Assembly: GCA_002432795.1 (NCBI GenBank)
Contig: DJGU01000100.1
Location: 1-29,943, forward strand
From: Anaerolineaceae bacterium UBA5838
GTDB lineage: Bacteria; Chloroflexota; Anaerolineae; Anaerolineales; Anaerolineaceae
Length of the DNA: 29,943 nt
Reading direction: 5' to 3'
Part shown: positions 1-7,864 of the stretch, piece by piece
Layout of the letters: each line of letters begins with the position of its first letter
Position numbering within the stretch: position 1 is the first letter of the stretch
The notes under the pieces: generated by a model
Database searches by the model: none
Told to the model about the DNA's origin: nothing
What the model saw: only the letters and a program-made list of their open reading frames with translations
Position numbers and translations under genes: made by a program

Positions 1-95
1 GATTATTTGTGAGGCAATACGCTGGTATCCCCCATTTCCATCAGGTTTGATACAATAAATCGTTTTACAACTATCTAAAGAAAAAAGGTAAACTC

Positions 96-1433
96 ATGGG
101 AAATTCCCCCAAAACACTTCTGGACCAAACCAAAGCTGCGCGCAATGCGCGTCATGCCTGGTATTATTATGATTTCGGCAACTCAGCTTACGCGGCAATC
201 ATTTTGCTGGCTGTTTTCTCAGCTTACTTTAAAAACACAGTTGTGGGTGGGGCTGAGGGAACACGGCTGTGGGGCATATCCGTTGGCATCGCCGCCATTC
301 TGGTTGCGATAATTTCGCCAATCCTCGGAGCTGTTGCTGACTCTTCCCGCTCCAAGAAGCTTTTTCTTTTTATTTTTACCGGGATATCGGTCATTTTCAC
401 CGCCCTGCTCTTCTTTGTCGGTAAAGGGGATGTAGTCATGGCGATGGTGTTTTTCATCATGGCTGAAATCGGCTACCGCGGAGCCCAGGTCTTTTATGAT
501 GCCCTGCTGGTGGATGTGTCAACCCCCGAGACTATCGGGTACATCAGCGGCAAAGGTTGGGCAATTGGCATGCTCGGCGGTGTTGCCACACTTTTGATTG
601 CGGTTGTTCCGATGCAGATCATCGGAAACGATTTTATTCCCTACACCTTCCTGATCACCGCCGCAGTCTATGCCCTCTCGTCTCTGCCTATGTACTTTCG
701 TGTCCATGAAACCAGCCCGGTGTTACCAATCCCAAATGGTGAAACTTTGCTCTCGGTGTCTTTTAAGCATCTTGCCGAAACCTTCAAGGACATTCGTCAA
801 TACAAAGTCTTCCTGCGTTATATGTTCGCCTTCCTGATCTACAACGACGGCATCATGATGCTGATGGACTTTGCAGCTATCATTGGCGCCACGCTTTTTG
901 GGCTGGAACAGGTGCAGTTAATCATATTCGTAATCATCATCCATATTACTGGCGCTTTGGGAGCACTTATCTTTGGCAAACTTTCGGATGATAAATCCAG
1001 CAAGCGAGCGATCCTGCTTTCGTTGATAGTGCTGATCGCTTCGCTGATTGCGCTTTTCTTCATCAAATCAACTCTCGGCTTTTTCATCGTTGGCGCGTTT
1101 GCGGGCTTCTCCCTCTCCGGCGCGCAGGCAGTCAGCCGCACAATGGTCAGCCAACTGGCACCTGAGGGTAAAACCACCGAGTTTTACGGTTTTCTATCGG
1201 TGGCAGGACGTACATCAACCTTCATTGGTCCCCTGGTCTTTGGTACCCTTTCTTACCGTATGTATAATTACTACGTCAATCATGGTTTGGATATCGTGGC
1301 TGCTGAAAAAGCTGGTCAATACTGGGGCATTGGGTCCATACTTGCTTTCCTGGTGATCGGTATGATAATCCTGCTGAGCGTCAGAGAAGTCACCGCTTCA
1401 GAGCCGATGATTTATCACAATAACCATAAATAA
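96..1433 (+). CDS. UMF1/Atg22-like MFS permease
   Basis: A 445-residue polytopic membrane protein of the major facilitator superfamily. The N-terminal AWYYYDFGNSAYA segment (about residues 21-33) is characteristic of the UMF1 family (Atg22-like vacuolar effluxer group). Long hydrophobic stretches throughout are compatible with 12 membrane helices, with a short basic loop (DSSRSKK, about residues 82-88) after an early helix pair and a similar DDKSSKR loop in the second half. The ATG follows an A-rich AAAAAAGGT ribosome-binding region. The substrate of bacterial UMF1 proteins is mostly unknown. A galE-type gene follows after 14 bases, so sugar or metabolite export or uptake is a fair guess, but only inference. 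A TACAAT at 51-56 may be a -10 element; no good -35 was seen. Confidence 0.85.
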   Translation: MGNSPKTLLDQTKAARNARHAWYYYDFGNSAYAAIILLAVFSAYFKNTVVGGAEGTRLWGISVGIAAILVAIISPILGAVADSSRSKKLFLFIFTGISVIFTALLFFVGKGDVVMAMVFFIMAEIGYRGAQVFYDALLVDVSTPETIGYISGKGWAIGMLGGVATLLIAVVPMQIIGNDFIPYTFLITAAVYALSSLPMYFRVHETSPVLPIPNGETLLSVSFKHLAETFKDIRQYKVFLRYMFAFLIYNDGIMMLMDFAAIIGATLFGLEQVQLIIFVIIIHITGALGALIFGKLSDDKSSKRAILLSLIVLIASLIALFFIKSTLGFFIVGAFAGFSLSGAQAVSRTMVSQLAPEGKTTEFYGFLSVAGRTSTFIGPLVFGTLSYRMYNYYVNHGLDIVAAEKAGQYWGIGSILAFLVIGMIILLSVREVTASEPMIYHNNHK

Positions 1434-1447
1434 GATGAGGAGTTAGC

Positions 1448-2458
1448 ATGAAAGTATTGATTTCCGGTGGAGCAGGTTATATCGGCAGTACGATCGCTTC
1501 GGCGCTGCTCGACGGAGGGCATACCCCTGTTCTGCTCGACTCCCTGGTAACTGGCCGCAAGGAGTTTACCAAAGACCGCATTTTCTATGAAGCCGATATC
1601 GCCGACCGGGCGATGGTGCGCACGATTTTCAGCGACCATCCGGATATCGAGGCAACTATCCACTGCGCCGCTTTGATTGTGGTGCCGGAATCGGTTGCCA
1701 AACCCTACGAGTATTACAAAGAAAATGTCGTCAAATCGATGGAGTTCTTTAAACTCCTGGCTGAGTTGGGTCAGAAACGGGTTGTCTTCAGTTCTTCAGC
1801 TGCTGTATATGACGTTGTTCCTGGCTTTATGGTCACCGAAGAATCCCCCCTGCGCCCGCTCAGCCCCTACTCCCGCACCAAGTACATGATGGAAATGGTG
1901 CTAAAAGACTTCTGCAGCGCCTACGGCCTGAACGCAATCGCTCTGCGCTACTTTAACCCCATCGGGGCTGACCCCAAAATGCGCACAGGGCTGCACATCC
2001 GCTACCCCAGCCATCTGATTGGCAAACTGGTGGAAGTTGCGCTCGGGCGTGAACCCGTTTTTAACCTGACCGGCATCGATTGGCCTACCCGCGATGGTTC
2101 CGGCATCCGCGACTACATTCACGTCTGGGATCTTGCCCAGGCTCACATTAGGGCAGTGGAGCGTTTTGACAGCGTCATCGAGCAGGGTCGTGAAGAAGAC
2201 GCCCCTTACACAGTCATCAACCTCGGCACAGGTCAGGGTGTGACGGTAAAAGAATTTGTGGTAGCTTTCGAAGATGTCTACGGGCAAAAGCTCCCGGTTT
2301 CTCTGCAGCCTCCCCGCCCGGGCGATGTGGCAGGTTCCTATGCAAACGCCGATAAGGCCGCCAGGCTTCTCGGTTGGAAAGCGGAGCTCCCAATTGAGCA
2401 GGGCATCGCTGACGCCCTGAAGTGGGGCAAGGTGCGCGACACCATCATTCACTACTAA
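1448..2458 (+). CDS. galE: NAD-dependent epimerase, UDP-glucose 4-epimerase type
   Basis: A 336-residue extended short-chain dehydrogenase. The nucleotide-binding GGAGYIGS motif is at residues 7-14, the catalytic Ser region SSSAAVY near 115-121, and the YSRTK (YxxxK) pair is Tyr141/Lys145. NLGTGQGVTVKE and RPGDV near the C terminus are typical of the UDP-glucose 4-epimerase subgroup. Expected role is reversible UDP-Glc/UDP-Gal (possibly UDP-GlcNAc/GalNAc) interconversion in the cytoplasm. Length is normal for GalE. The start has a GAGGAG-type ribosome-binding site and lies 14 bases after the permease stop, so the two are likely co-transcribed. The exact sugar specificity cannot be read from the sequence. 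Confidence 0.88.
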   Translation: MKVLISGGAGYIGSTIASALLDGGHTPVLLDSLVTGRKEFTKDRIFYEADIADRAMVRTIFSDHPDIEATIHCAALIVVPESVAKPYEYYKENVVKSMEFFKLLAELGQKRVVFSSSAAVYDVVPGFMVTEESPLRPLSPYSRTKYMMEMVLKDFCSAYGLNAIALRYFNPIGADPKMRTGLHIRYPSHLIGKLVEVALGREPVFNLTGIDWPTRDGSGIRDYIHVWDLAQAHIRAVERFDSVIEQGREEDAPYTVINLGTGQGVTVKEFVVAFEDVYGQKLPVSLQPPRPGDVAGSYANADKAARLLGWKAELPIEQGIADALKWGKVRDTIIHY

Positions 2459-2484
2459 ACTTCAGACCGGGGTTACCTGAATGC

Positions 2485-2514
2485 TTGACCGGTAGAGGGC
2501 ATTGCGAGTATACT
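2485..2514 (+). promoter_or_regulatory. Promoter of the tRNA-Leu gene
   Basis: TTGACC at 2485-2490 and TATACT at 2509-2514 are separated by 18 bases, a near-consensus housekeeping sigma factor promoter. Transcription would start about 2521, only a few bases before the mature tRNA 5' end at 2525. Confidence 0.75.
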
Positions 2515-2524
2515 ACTGCAACGA

Positions 2525-2606
<82 letters not shown>

Positions 2607-2609
2607 AGA

Positions 2610-2646
2610 AAAGAACTCCTTGGTCTCTGAGGAGTTCTTTGTTTTC
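2610..2646 (+). terminator. Intrinsic terminator of tRNA-Leu
   Basis: Perfect 11-bp inverted repeat: 2610-2620 (AAAGAACTCCT when read with its leading A) pairs with 2630-2640, with a 9-base loop, followed by GTTTTC. It lies immediately after the tRNA 3' end and closes a single-gene transcription unit. Confidence 0.85.
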
Positions 2647-2783
2647 ATAAATTGCCTGCAGGTGGATCAGTCAGTCAGACTTTATGATTTTGACTCAAAG
2701 ATTTAGTGGAGCAACTAACTATTCTGTCTGCCATTAATAGCACGGAATATCAGTGATCTTGTGAAATCTTTAGCAATCAATAG

Positions 2784-2811
2784 TTGACAAGTGAACGAAA
2801 AGTATTAGAAT
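2784..2811 (+). promoter_or_regulatory. Strong orphan promoter
   Basis: Consensus TTGACA (2784-2789), a 16-base spacer and TAGAAT (2806-2811). No protein-coding gene with a plausible start follows; the next structured element is a hairpin ending about 95 bases downstream. This is the main evidence for a small RNA here. Confidence 0.6.
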
Positions 2812-2817
2812 AGTATC

Positions 2818-2908
2818 TATTGAATTATCAATCGGGCACCGGCCTCAGGGGACCGGCGCAGAAGGATCGCCAGTAAGCCAGGGAGCAAATTAGTGGCGAT
2901 CCTTTTCT
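2818..2908 (+). ncRNA. Candidate small RNA (promoter plus terminator unit)
   Basis: From the predicted start near 2818 to a hairpin at 2862-2904, about 90 nt. The terminal hairpin is a perfect 11-bp inverted repeat, AAGGATCGCCA (2862-2872) with TGGCGATCCTT (2894-2904), a 21-base loop and a following TTCTT tract. Upstream of it a second short helix may form from the CCGG repeats at 2839-2856. No open reading frame with a credible ribosome-binding site lies inside. It does not show the conserved loop of SRP RNA or features of 6S or tmRNA that I can recognise. Alternatively this could be a relic leader of a lost gene. Confidence 0.35.
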
Positions 2909-2966
2909 TATTTCTTGGAGTGGAAGATACCATGGTAATTTCCGCCAGCCCATTGTGGTTACACCT

Positions 2967-3092
2967 TTGTAGGGAACGCAGCCCTGCCCTAGCAGCGAAG
3001 CGGATAGGGTGTCCCGTTCCTCACCAATTCGGCCAACATAAAAAAGCGGTTGAGGCATCCCGCAAGGTGAGGTTTTACACGGACTCAACCCT
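2967..3092. repeat. Direct repeat copy 1 (about 126 bp)
   Basis: Matches 3171-3296 without gaps at an offset of 204, with about 12 mismatches in 126 positions by eye, mostly transitions. It contains internal inverted repeats and, read on the minus strand, a GGTTGAG/CTCAACC stem followed by GCTTTTTT. It looks like a non-coding repeat family member; no open frame is convincing. Confidence 0.8.
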
Positions 3093-3108
3093 ACGTGGTT
3101 TTGATGAA

Positions 3109-3156
3109 AAAATGTAAACCATCCTCTCAAACAAAATGTAAACAATCACCTCAAAC
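3109..3156. repeat. 24-bp tandem repeat, two units
   Basis: Two adjacent 24-base units (3109-3132 and 3133-3156), each starting AAAATGTAAAC and ending CTCAAAC, with three mismatches. Tandem TGTAAAC-containing units of this sort occur at the ends of some insertion sequences, so this may be a relic transposon end, but no transposase is nearby. Confidence 0.7.
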
Positions 3157-3170
3157 AATTGTGGAGACCC

Positions 3171-3296
3171 TTGTAGGGAACGTGGCCCTGCCCTGGCAGC
3201 GAAGCGGATAGGGTGTCCTGTTCCTCATCAATTCGGCCAACATAAAAAAGCGGTTGAGGCATCCTGCAAGGGGAAGCTTTGCACGCCCTCAACCCT
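3171..3296. repeat. Direct repeat copy 2 (about 126 bp), ends at mutS2
   Basis: Second copy of the 2967-3092 repeat, about 90% identical. Its right edge lies 12 bases from the mutS2 stop codon, so it has supplied (or includes) the gene's transcription terminator on the minus strand. Confidence 0.8.
3244..3294 (-). terminator. Probable mutS2 terminator, inside the repeat
   Basis: Read on the minus strand, GGTTGAGG (3294-3287) pairs with CCTCAACC (3259-3252), with an inner TGCAA/TTGCA helix, and is followed by GCTTTTTT (3251-3244). Placed directly after the mutS2 stop. The copy at 2967-3092 retains a weaker version. Confidence 0.7.
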
Positions 3297-3308
3297 CGAC
3301 ACACCTTT

Positions 3309-5720
3309 TTATTTGTTGGAATGGAAGAAAACCACGCTGACTCCATCCCCACCTTCTTTTTCCCCACCATTTTCCCAGCGCTGAACATAGGATGAATGGT
3401 TGAGCAGGTCGCGCACTGCCTGGCGGACTGCGCCTGTGCCGCGACCATGAATGATGCGACCAAAAACCATCCCTGATGTAAAACCCTGCTCCAGGTAGCG
3501 TTCTGTGCGGTCGATGGCATCATCCACCCGATGTCCGCGCAGGTCGAGCTCTAGTCCGGGTGAATTGATCCCGGGTAGGGCAGTACTGCCAGGGGGCGCG
3601 GGAGCCGGCTGGGGAATCGCAGGGCTTTCTTCAGGGGTTTGCAGCTTGCGTTCCACTTCGTAGGACTTTGCCCGCACCCTCAGCGCGCCTATCTGAATCT
3701 CAAGGTCCTCGTCATCCACACTGCTCACCACCCCTTCAGCTCCAAGTTTGCGCAAAAACACCTTTTCACCCACTTTGAGTGGTCCACTGAGCCCCCTGGT
3801 TTTCGGCGGGCGACGTTTCTTACGCATCTTTTGTTCGTGCTTTTGCTCAACCAATTCTATTTTATCTTCGATTTCAGCTAACTGCGCCTGTTTTTCGGGG
3901 AGTTGATGTAAACGCGTCAGCTCTCGCCGCAGGCTGTTAAGCTCATCGCGCAGTATTTCCAGCTCACTTTCAAGCTGTGATTGATGGGCTTCCAGCAGGC
4001 TGGCTTTTTCGGCTTCAAGCTGTTCAAGACGGGCGTTGATCTGGTTGCGGCCGGCTTCGGCTTCTCTGCGCGCCCGTTCGGCTGCTTCGTAGCTGGCAGT
4101 TGCCAGGTCCCGCTGGCGATGGATCTCCTCAAGCAGATCATCCGCGCGCAGTTCGGTCGGATCAATTTCCTGGCGGGCGGCGGCGATGATGGCGGAGTCG
4201 AGCCCCAGTCGGTCAGCAATCGCGAGCGCGTTAGAGCGCCCAGGCAAACCGATCACCAGGCGGTAGGTGGGGCGCAAGGTTTCGAGGTCAAACTCAAGGC
4301 TGGCATTGGTGACACCTTTGGTGGAGTGGGCATAAGCTTTAAGCTCGGGGTAGTGCGTGGCGACCACGGAGGTAATGCGGCGCTGGAGCATGTAGTCCAG
4401 CACCGCGCGTGCCAGGGCGGAGCCTTCCTGCGGGTCGGTGCCAGCGCCCAGTTCGTCCAGCAGAACCAGCGAGCGGTGGTCAGCGTGTTTGAGGATACGC
4501 ACCAGTTGGCTGATATGCCCTGAAAAGGTTGAGAGAGATTGCTCGATGGACTGTTCATCACCGATATCCGCAAAAACATCCCTGAAAATACTGAGGCGCG
4601 AACCCGATTGGGCAGGAATTTGCAGCCCGGCTTGAGCCATCAACACCATCAGCCCAACGGTCTTTAGCGTGACGGTCTTGCCGCCGGTGTTCGGGCCTGT
4701 GAGCACGACTGAGAAGGTCTGGCGGTCCAGTTCAAAGTCGATTGGCACGACCGTCTTGGGGTCCAAAAGTGGGTGGCGGGCACGACGCAGTTGGATGGTG
4801 CTGCCGGGATGGGTTTCGGGAGGCTGCGTGGGGAAAGGCACTAATTCCGGCTCGGTCGCGAGGAGATCCTCGGCATAGTGAGCTTTCATAAGCGCCAGGT
4901 CAAGCCCAGCCATGACTTTGCTGGTCAGATTGAGAATTTCAGCCTGCAGAGCGATCTGCTGGCTGAGCGCGCGCAAAACGCGCAACACTTCATCCCGCTC
5001 AGCGAGTTCAAGTTCGCGGAATTTGTTATTGAATTCAACCACCGCAATCGGTTCAATGAAGAGCGTGGCGCCTGAAGCGCTTTGATCGTGGATGATCGCC
5101 TTGATTTGCCCCTTGTGTTCGGCGCGCAAAGGCAGAACGTAGCGGCCCGAGCGTTGGGTGATGAGAGTCTCCTGGAGCATGCGCGCGCTTGCTGGATCGT
5201 TCAGGTAGCGATTAAGGCGATCCATCAGGCGGGCGTGGATAACTTTTATCTCAGAACGGATATGACCCAGTTCGGGGGAGGCGCTGTCGAGCACTTCACC
5301 GCGTTCGCTGATAGTACGATTGATCTGGTCGATCAAACCCTGACCGTCCGATAGACCTTCGGCGAGAGCTGCCAGGGTGGGTGCGGATTCCGCGTTATCG
5401 AGCAGCACGCGGCGGGCTGTGCGGGAGAGGATCAGGGTGTTGCGGACGGCGAGGAGATCACTGGCTTCGAGAGTCATGCCGTGCAGGGTCTGGTCTGTGA
5501 GAGGCGCCAGATCGACCGCGCCCTGGAAGCTGATGCTGTCATTGATTGAGATCAACAAGCGGGCTTCACGCGTTTCCTGTTGGCGTTGCAGAGCCTTTTC
5601 GAGATTACTGGTGGGGCGGAGCGCTTCAGCCAGGGACTCAGACGCGCTGAAAGACGCATAGGCTTTGAGCCGTGCCAGGACTTTCGGGAATTCAAGCAGG
5701 ATCAGTGATTTTGGGTTCAT
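3309..5720 (-). CDS. mutS2: Endonuclease MutS2 (ATPase with Smr domain)
   Basis: From the chosen start at 5720 (protein begins MNPKSLILLEFPKV) this is 803 residues, normal for MutS2. The frame is open 26 codons further upstream to 5798, but that extension lacks family similarity. In order: N-terminal clamp/lever region; ATPase with Walker A GPNTGGKT (about 342-349), Walker B LVLLDE (about 418-423) and a following ATHYPELK segment; a long charged coiled coil; and a C-terminal Smr nuclease domain with LDLRGH (about 725) and HGRGTG (about 758). Family role: branched DNA processing, anti-recombination and, in some bacteria, rescue of collided ribosomes. It lacks the mismatch-recognition domain of MutS. 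No clear Shine-Dalgarno precedes the start. Single-gene unit, terminator at 3244-3294. Confidence 0.95.
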   Translation of the reverse strand: MNPKSLILLEFPKVLARLKAYASFSASESLAEALRPTSNLEKALQRQQETREARLLISINDSISFQGAVDLAPLTDQTLHGMTLEASDLLAVRNTLILSRTARRVLLDNAESAPTLAALAEGLSDGQGLIDQINRTISERGEVLDSASPELGHIRSEIKVIHARLMDRLNRYLNDPASARMLQETLITQRSGRYVLPLRAEHKGQIKAIIHDQSASGATLFIEPIAVVEFNNKFRELELAERDEVLRVLRALSQQIALQAEILNLTSKVMAGLDLALMKAHYAEDLLATEPELVPFPTQPPETHPGSTIQLRRARHPLLDPKTVVPIDFELDRQTFSVVLTGPNTGGKTVTLKTVGLMVLMAQAGLQIPAQSGSRLSIFRDVFADIGDEQSIEQSLSTFSGHISQLVRILKHADHRSLVLLDELGAGTDPQEGSALARAVLDYMLQRRITSVVATHYPELKAYAHSTKGVTNASLEFDLETLRPTYRLVIGLPGRSNALAIADRLGLDSAIIAAARQEIDPTELRADDLLEEIHRQRDLATASYEAAERARREAEAGRNQINARLEQLEAEKASLLEAHQSQLESELEILRDELNSLRRELTRLHQLPEKQAQLAEIEDKIELVEQKHEQKMRKKRRPPKTRGLSGPLKVGEKVFLRKLGAEGVVSSVDDEDLEIQIGALRVRAKSYEVERKLQTPEESPAIPQPAPAPPGSTALPGINSPGLELDLRGHRVDDAIDRTERYLEQGFTSGMVFGRIIHGRGTGAVRQAVRDLLNHSSYVQRWENGGEKEGGDGVSVVFFHSNK

Positions 5721-5853
5721 GATAAGAAAAAGTTTATCATGGAAGGCTTTACTCATACGGCGAAATAAGCGATGGTAAAAACAATAAAGGACACCCAATC
5801 TTGCGTTGTTTGGGCATCCTTATTGAAACAGTTTACGAGCAAAAAAGCTGTCT

Positions 5854-6978
5854 TCAGAAGAGCAGTTTACCGCCGAGGACCACGTGGCGGACTTCAAGGG
5901 TTTCGGCATCGAGCAGAGTAAGATCAGCACGTTTACCCACTGCAATCGAGCCAATTTCATCCTGCATGCCCAACACGCGGGCAGGATTTGCGCTGGCGGC
6001 GCGCAGAGCGGACTCGAGCGGGATGCCAAAATTCACAACCGCCCGACGGAAAGACTCCGTCAGTGGCGTGGCACTTCCGGCAATTGTGCCGTCGTCGAGG
6101 GTGACAAGACCATCTTTCACAGTCACTCTTTGTCCACCCAACACGTATACTCCATCCTCCATACCACAAGCCATCATGGCATCACTGATCAGGCAGACCC
6201 GATCTTCGCCAAAAATACTGAACGCAACGCGGATTGCGGCAGGGTGAACGTGGTGTCCGTCACAGATCAATTCAACGCTGCTGGCATAGTCTGCGGCGGC
6301 GCCAATGAGACCAGGAGCGCGATGGCTGAAAGAACTCATGGCGTTATAAAGGTGGGTAACGTGGCTGGCGCCGCGCAGAAAAGCTTCTTTTGCCAGGTCA
6401 TAATCCGCATTGGAATGGTGAAGGCTGACAACACAGATCTCACTGGTGCGCGCAATGAAGTCGAGAGCGCCAGGCTTCTCTGGGGCGACATCATTAAGCC
6501 GGATGCGTCCACCGCTGGCTTCGTTAAGCTCGAGGAAGAAATCGTAATCCGGGTCAATCAGGTTGTTGGGGTCCATAGCGCCTTTTTTCTCGAGCGAGGC
6601 AAAGGGTCCTTCAAGATTGATACCGCGCATAATCGCGCCATCTTCGACTGGGTTATCCATAAACTCCCCAGCAATTTGGACCATGTCCAAAAGCGCCGGT
6701 TTTTTCATTGCCATGGTGGTGCCGAGGTAGCTGGTGACGCCCACAGATGCCAGGTAGCGGGCAATGTTTTCGTGCGCTTCGCGGTTGCTGTCGCAGAAAT
6801 CCGTGCCATTGGCGCCGTGGATGTGAATATCAATGAATCCAGGAGCGACGATGCAGCCGGCGGCGTCGAGCACTTCCGCTTGGTTGTTCGGTTCGCTGAT
6901 GCGATCTGACTCGGTGTAAACATCTCCCTCGCGCAGGGCGAAATCTTCGCAAAAAACAAGACCATTTTTTATTTGCAT
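5854..6978 (-). CDS. nagA: N-acetylglucosamine-6-phosphate deacetylase (copy 1)
   Basis: Amidohydrolase-superfamily enzyme that removes acetate from GlcNAc-6-P to give GlcN-6-P. From the chosen start at 6978 it is 374 residues; an upstream ATG at 6993 is possible, but a GGAG sits 9 bases before 6978 and nothing comparable precedes 6993. Visible motifs: metal-binding HIHG shortly after PGFID, LEGPF, SLHHSNADY, the THLYNAM loop, CDGHHVHP and the catalytic ISDAMM Asp, then a typical GSIAVGKRADL C-terminal barrel-closing segment. Divergently oriented to a HAD/cutC pair with only about 90 bases between. A second NagA-type gene lies at 13440-14663. Confidence 0.93.
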   Translation of the reverse strand: MQIKNGLVFCEDFALREGDVYTESDRISEPNNQAEVLDAAGCIVAPGFIDIHIHGANGTDFCDSNREAHENIARYLASVGVTSYLGTTMAMKKPALLDMVQIAGEFMDNPVEDGAIMRGINLEGPFASLEKKGAMDPNNLIDPDYDFFLELNEASGGRIRLNDVAPEKPGALDFIARTSEICVVSLHHSNADYDLAKEAFLRGASHVTHLYNAMSSFSHRAPGLIGAAADYASSVELICDGHHVHPAAIRVAFSIFGEDRVCLISDAMMACGMEDGVYVLGGQRVTVKDGLVTLDDGTIAGSATPLTESFRRAVVNFGIPLESALRAASANPARVLGMQDEIGSIAVGKRADLTLLDAETLEVRHVVLGGKLLF

Positions 6979-7024
6979 CTTTCTATTCTCCATGCATAGA
7001 TTCTATTAACAACTGAAGCTTCGA

Positions 7025-7030
7025 TATAAT
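7025..7030 (+). promoter_or_regulatory. -10 element for the HAD/cutC pair
   Basis: A consensus TATAAT at 7025-7030, about 40 bases before the HAD start, in the divergent nagA/HAD spacer. No convincing -35 sequence is visible at 16-18 bases upstream, so an activator or a weak promoter is possible. Confidence 0.4.
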
Positions 7031-7069
7031 AGCATAACGGAATCATCATAACATAATCAAGGATAGACA

Positions 7070-7852
7070 ATGATAAAAGCGGTATTCTGTGATGTCGACA
7101 ACACCCTCACCAGTTCAAAAACGCGCACAATCCCAGCCAGCGCGCTGGAGGCGATCCACAAGGCGCGCAAAAATGGGGTTAAGGTGTTTGCCGCGACTGG
7201 CAGGCATACCCGCACTTACGAAGAAGGCAAAATTTTGCAGGGTATTGCCCTGGACGGTTATGTGGCGGTTAATGGGCAGCTTTGCTACCTGCCGGATGAC
7301 ACTATTATCCACAAAGCTGTGCTTGACCCACAGGATGTAATTGTTGTGTTGCGCCTGGCTCAGGAAATGAACTTCGCCTGCTGCCTGGTTGAAACAGATA
7401 TGATCTATCTGACCGCAATTGACGAAAATGTCCGTTCTTTTCATGAAATGATCAAGATCCCATTTCCGGTGGTGACCTCGGCAGAAGGGGCAGAACACCG
7501 TGACGTGCTGTCCGTGGCGCCTTACATCGACTACGAGACAGAAGTGCTAATCACCCACCATTTACGCAACAGCGAGATTGTGCGTTTCAACCCATTTAAC
7601 TGTGATGTGATCCCACGAACAGGTGGAAAAGACGTGGGCATGCATGCGATTCTGGATTATTTTGGCGTGCCAATAGAGCAGGCGATGGCAATTGGTGACG
7701 GGCAAAATGACATCAGCATGCTGAAGGCAGCGGGTGTGGGAGTGGCAATCGGTCAGTGCAAGCCTGAAGTAATGGAAGCGGCAGATTATCATGCGCCTGA
7801 AGCTGATGAGGATGGTATTTGGCACGCGTTCGAAAAGTACGGAATTATCTAA
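7070..7852 (+). CDS. HAD-superfamily Cof-type (IIB) phosphatase, copy 1
   Basis: A 260-residue cytoplasmic haloacid-dehalogenase-family hydrolase. Motif I DVDNT gives nucleophile Asp8 and acid/base Asp10; TGRHTRT carries motif II; GGKDVGMHAIL and GDGQNDISML carry motifs III and IV, and the middle is a C2-type cap as in Cof/YidA proteins. These enzymes dephosphorylate sugar phosphates and similar metabolites; the exact substrate cannot be read. The position beside nagA suggests hexosamine or hexose phosphates (inference). Ribosome-binding AAGGAT precedes the ATG. cutC begins 12 bases after the stop. A second Cof-type gene is at 17669. Confidence 0.88.
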   Translation: MIKAVFCDVDNTLTSSKTRTIPASALEAIHKARKNGVKVFAATGRHTRTYEEGKILQGIALDGYVAVNGQLCYLPDDTIIHKAVLDPQDVIVVLRLAQEMNFACCLVETDMIYLTAIDENVRSFHEMIKIPFPVVTSAEGAEHRDVLSVAPYIDYETEVLITHHLRNSEIVRFNPFNCDVIPRTGGKDVGMHAILDYFGVPIEQAMAIGDGQNDISMLKAAGVGVAIGQCKPEVMEAADYHAPEADEDGIWHAFEKYGII

Positions 7853-7864
7853 AAGGAGGTCGGA

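Noticed and set aside
2818..2908. Possible SRP (4.5S) RNA
   Set aside because: The conserved apical loop with GGAAGGAAGCA-type sequence is not present, and the hairpin layout differs.
2828..3145. Minus-strand open frame of 105 codons across the first 126-bp repeat
   Set aside because: It lies in repeat DNA, has no ribosome-binding site, and its composition follows the repeat's hairpins; a partner frame with the same residues occurs in the second repeat copy.
3109..3156. CRISPR array
   Set aside because: Only two directly adjacent units with no spacers, and no cas genes.
3981..4523. Long plus-strand frames opposite mutS2 (and similarly opposite nagA at 5884-6909)
   Set aside because: They are antisense shadows of well-conserved genes, without start signals.
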